Assembly: GCF_004087835.1 (NCBI RefSeq) | Contig: NZ_CP035119.1 | Coordinates: forward strand, 434,001 to 498,000 | DNA: 64,000 bases | Direction of reading: 5' to 3' | DNA from: Halorussus pelagicus | GTDB taxonomy: Archaea > Halobacteriota > Halobacteria > Halobacteriales > Haladaptataceae | Shown here: positions 61,540 through 64,000 of the stretch, piece by piece | Position numbering within the stretch: position 1 is the first letter of the stretch | Layout: every line of letters starts with the position of its first letter | Translations under genes and position numbers: made by a program | The notes under the pieces: generated by a model | What the model was told of the DNA's origin: nothing | Databases searched by the model: none | The model's input: only the letters and a program-made list of their open reading frames with translations

Positions 61540-62769
61540 TCAGATGCCGAGGTCCGCGATTCGGGAGTCCCGGTTCAGAACTTTCTTGACGATTTCGGGT
61601 TCTTCGAGCAGTCGGTGCTTGGTGTGGACGCCGCGCCCCCGACCCCGGCCCTTCGTCTCGGAGTTGATGACGTTCAAGAAGTCCTGTTCCTGTAGAATCT
61701 CCTGCACGCGGCGCTCCGAGAGGGGGTCCATATCGAGGTCCGACGCGATGGTCTGGTACTGGCGGTAGATTTGCTGAGTTGGGAACTGGTCGCGGGGCTT
61801 GTTCTCGGTCAGGAGCGTGAGAGCAAGCAGGATGGCCTTCGCTTGGGTCGGCGCGCCCTCGATGAGTTCGGCGAAGCGGTCGGCCTCGGTCTTCTCCTTG
61901 GCGGCGTAGACGTGTTCCTCGGTGACCTCCTCGTCTTCCTGCTTGGTGGCGATTCGACCAGCGTTTCGCAGGATATCGATTGCCTTCCGGGCGTCGCCGT
62001 GTTCTTGGGCGGCGAGGGCGGCAGTCAGCGGGACGGCGTCGTCCGAGAGGACGCTGTCGCGGAACGCATCGGCGCGATTCTGGAGGATGTCCACGAGCTG
62101 GTGGGCGTCGTACGGCGGGAAGACCAGTTCGTCGTGGGCGAAACTCGACTTGACGCGCTCGTTGAGTTCGTCCGGGAAATCTATCTTGTTCGAGATACCG
62201 ATGATACCGATAGTCGAGTCGGTGACCCGTCGGTTCTCACCCGCGCGTGAGAGTTTGCGCAGGACCTCGTCGTCCTCCAGCATGTCTATCTCGTCGAGGA
62301 TGACAATGACCACATCGCTACAAATGTCGATGATTTGCCAGAGTCGGTCGTAGTAGTCGCCGGTGCCGAGGCCGCGCTGGGGGACCTTGATGCCGGTCTC
62401 GTTCGGGTCGTTGAGTTCGCGCCCGATGGTCTTGATGACCGACGCCTCGGTGGTCTGCTCCCCGCAGTCGATGAAGGCGGTCTTGACGTTCACGTCTTCG
62501 TGTTCGGCCTCGTTCTCGACACGCTTGGAGACGCTCCGGGAGATGAGCGACTTGCCGGTCCCGGTCTTGCCGAAGATAAAGAGATGGGTCGGTTCTTGGC
62601 CGAAGATGGCGGGATTGAGGGCTTCAGCCACCTTCTGCATGTGTTCGTCGCGCCCCACGATTCGGTTCGGGCCGGGGAGATGAGAGATGCGCAGCAGGTC
62701 CTCGTCGGCGAATATCGGCTCGTCGTAGCGGAACAGCGGGTCGCGGTCCGCCTCGTCGTCGGTAGCCAT
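61540..62769 (-). CDS. orc1/cdc6: Orc1/Cdc6 replication initiator
   Basis: 409 residues. AAA+ ATPase: IFGKTGTGKSLISRSV (Walker A about 66-73), VIVILDEIDMLEDDEV (Walker B), sensor 1 IIGISNKIDFP and sensor 2 HGDARKAIDILRNAGRIA. A winged helix at the C-terminus (about 310-409) binds origin DNA. A TATA-like CATTTATG (62797-62804) lies about 30 bases before the ATG. The upstream region holds repeat families and an AT-rich core, so this initiator probably serves the adjacent origin. Confidence 0.94.
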   Translation of the reverse strand: MATDDEADRDPLFRYDEPIFADEDLLRISHLPGPNRIVGRDEHMQKVAEALNPAIFGQEPTHLFIFGKTGTGKSLISRSVSKRVENEAEHEDVNVKTAFIDCGEQTTEASVIKTIGRELNDPNETGIKVPQRGLGTGDYYDRLWQIIDICSDVVIVILDEIDMLEDDEVLRKLSRAGENRRVTDSTIGIIGISNKIDFPDELNERVKSSFAHDELVFPPYDAHQLVDILQNRADAFRDSVLSDDAVPLTAALAAQEHGDARKAIDILRNAGRIATKQEDEEVTEEHVYAAKEKTEADRFAELIEGAPTQAKAILLALTLLTENKPRDQFPTQQIYRQYQTIASDLDMDPLSERRVQEILQEQDFLNVINSETKGRGRGRGVHTKHRLLEEPEIVKKVLNRDSRIADLGI

Positions 62770-62817
62770 CAGTTGCCACTCCCTTCGTACTTCAGCACAT
62801 AAATGGAGGGGGTATCG

Positions 62818-63033
62818 TCGCGGATGTAACTCGGGGCCAAACGTGGGGCCAGCGTCGTTTGTCGCCTCTTCGAGTGAGAAATCGACTCAGGGTACCCTCG
62901 CGGATGTTCTGGCGCGCGAACTGATCGATTCGTGTTCGGTTGGGACAGACACCTACCTCGCGGATGTAAGAGGTTTGGGTGGGTGGGGGTAGAGTTGATT
63001 GGTTAGAAGAGTCAAAGACGCTCGCGGATTTAA
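62818..63033 (+). repeat. Four dispersed copies of TCGCGGATGTAA
   Basis: Copies at 62818-62829 (exact), 62898-62909 (ends TTC), 62958-62969 (exact) and 63022-63033 (ATTTAA). All are in the same direction, spaced 80, 60 and 64 bases. The first is just upstream of the orc1/cdc6 TATA box. They could bind the initiator or a regulator. Confidence 0.7.
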
Positions 63034-63044
63034 ACGAAGACGGA

Positions 63045-63180
63045 GTCAGTTGGTCAAGGTCGTCAAAAAGTAGACGAGGTCGGACCGTCAAGGCCGTCGA
63101 AAACCGGACAGGGTCGGACCGCCAAGGCCGTCGAAAACCGGATGAGGTGGGACAGTCGAGACCGTCGAAGAGTGGACCCG
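63045..63180. repeat. 34-base tandem array, four copies
   Basis: Units 63045-63078, 63079-63112, 63113-63146, 63147-63180. The two middle copies are nearly identical and share GTCGGACCG and CCGTCGAAAACCGGA; the outer ones are more degenerate. The length is not a multiple of three. It lies between the dispersed elements and the AT-rich core. Confidence 0.8.
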
Positions 63181-63339
63181 CCCGAACATCAGAAACGGGA
63201 CGGACCAACTGGAAGTAGGACGGAGCAATTGACAACAGAATGGATCAACTAGAGAACGGATCGACTAGAGAACGAACCGAGATAGAGATGCGAAAACGAA
63301 CCGAAGTAGAGCGAGTCGAAAATAGAGGTACGGTGACAC

Positions 63340-63480
63340 ACCTTCATCGCGTCTGTAAGGAAAAATGTTTTCTAGAGAAATACACACACCACTATCTCGA
63401 ATGTAAATGCACAGAATATATAGCTTTTAGAGCTTAATACTCCTATATAGTGTTTCTAAATCATCTTTTATACAGAGAGA
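63340..63480. other. AT-rich core of the candidate origin
   Basis: Richest AT stretch of the region, with runs such as GAATATATAGCTTTTAGAGC and CTCCTATATAGTG. It would melt easily. It may also contain promoters on either strand. Confidence 0.45.
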
Positions 63481-63676
63481 GACAGTACATACGCGAGCGT
63501 GGTGTTAGGGTCTAAGGAACCGACCGACCCCCCGGAACCCCTTTCGACCCTCTTACAAACGCGACACTGGTGTGTCCCCCTCGATATTACTGCCCGTCGT
63601 CGTCCTCGGCATCCGCCGAAAGTTATCTTCCGAAGCCAGCAGAAAGATTTTGACCGCTCGGCCCCAACCGAAATCC

Positions 63677-64000
63677 GTGAGTCTCTACCGCAGCGTCCGG
63701 GCGATTGCCGATGCCTCCGGAACCGGTCCCATCGACTGGCACGCCGTCGCCGAGGCCGCCAAGGCGTCAACCGACCCCGGTTCGATTGAGATGTCGCCGA
63801 GCGAGCGGGAGGGCTACGCGGCCGACGTGCGCGACGCCCGCACCCGCGTCCGCGAGGTCTCCGGCGCGGAGTTCGACGTTCCCGACACCATCGAGGTGCA
63901 GAACCGCCACCACTGGATCGACGCGAACATCGACACGTTCCGGCGAGTGATGGAACCCGTCGAGGAACACGGTCCCGACATCATGCCGGGCGTCGCCCGG
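63677..64000 (+). CDS. Zinc-dependent metalloprotease family protein (DUF2342), N-terminal part
   Basis: Starts GTG at 63677 and runs off the window; 108 residues are visible (MSLYRSVRAIADASGTGPID...). Regions like TIEVQNRHHWIDANIDTFR and RVMEPVEEHG match the N-terminal part of the haloarchaeal/actinobacterial zinc-dependent metalloprotease family noted in some annotations as F420-biosynthesis-associated. The HExxH-type active site is beyond the edge. In haloarchaea this gene commonly lies next to the orc1/cdc6 gene and origin. Confidence 0.72.
   Translation, partial: MSLYRSVRAIADASGTGPIDWHAVAEAAKASTDPGSIEMSPSEREGYAADVRDARTRVREVSGAEFDVPDTIEVQNRHHWIDANIDTFRRVMEPVEEHGPDIMPGVAR

Larger units (their letters stand above)
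62770..63676. other. Candidate replication origin between orc1/cdc6 and the metalloprotease gene
   Basis: This 907-base non-coding region lies upstream of an orc1/cdc6 gene, the usual place for an archaeal origin. It has four TCGCGGATGTAA-type elements (62818-63033), a four-copy 34-base tandem array (63045-63180), A/G-rich degenerate repeats (63245-63325) and a strongly AT-rich stretch (63340-63480) that could be the DNA unwinding element. I found no clear match to the known haloarchaeal ORB consensus, so the initiator sites are not settled. Confidence 0.55.

Noticed and set aside
63045..63180. 34-base array at the origin as a CRISPR array or as repeats in a coding gene
   Set aside because: No unique spacers, and the unit length is not a multiple of three.

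Overview
The window is a stretch of a haloarchaeal (class Halobacteria) main chromosome. The coding is GC-rich, the encoded proteins are strongly acidic, promoters look archaeal (TATA-like boxes about 25-30 bases before start codons, many probably leaderless transcripts), twin-arginine signal peptides are common, and the gene set is archaeal: proteasome alpha subunit, CDC48/VAT, PriS, Gins51, Orc1/Cdc6, Lsm, L37e, RtcB with archease, TbsP and MBF1. I cannot name the species. No rRNA, CRISPR array or intact insertion sequence was seen. Two tRNA-Leu genes (CAA and GAG anticodons) are present.

Layout. 1-7 kb: end of psmA, then small regulators and DUF proteins, inositol monophosphatase and an Lrp regulator. 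7-10 kb: a DUF63 membrane protein whose 3' end occurs twice; between the copies lies an AT-rich islet with a Tat-exported protein and a small membrane protein. 9.8-16 kb: a YcaO cyclodehydratase with a duplicated membrane protein, TbsP, and a CHAT caspase-like protease converging on a 42-residue peptide gene. 16-30 kb: core metabolism (glyA, folD), transporters, an APC permease with a TrkA-like regulator, and an acyl-CoA dehydrogenase. 30.5-32.3 kb: an AT-rich OLD-family nuclease gene sitting between two convergent host genes. 32-37 kb: exported proteins, panB, hydrolases. 37-40 kb: a DUF7127-cdc48 pair with a CTAAC-N5-GTTAG palindrome at its promoter. 40-46 kb: replication (Gins51, PriS) and RNA ligation (archease, RtcB). 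46-53 kb: eIF-2B-like protein, a sugar oxidoreductase and a TIM-barrel isomerase, MBF1, DUF7344 and DICT proteins. 53-54 kb: tRNA-Leu(GAG) beside an exact 102-base direct repeat carrying a broken tRNA fragment. 55-61 kb: purF, rpl37e and lsm, then a Dna2-like nuclease-helicase. 61-64 kb: two small zinc proteins, orc1/cdc6, and an intergenic region with two repeat families and an AT-rich core that is a candidate replication origin.

The most unusual items are the duplicated DUF63 terminus with its islet, the CHAT protease with its convergent peptide, the YcaO locus, the heat-shock-type palindrome before the cdc48 operon, and the origin-like repeats. Several real genes are very short (31-59 residues). 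One gene (DUF7528) appears frameshifted just after its start.
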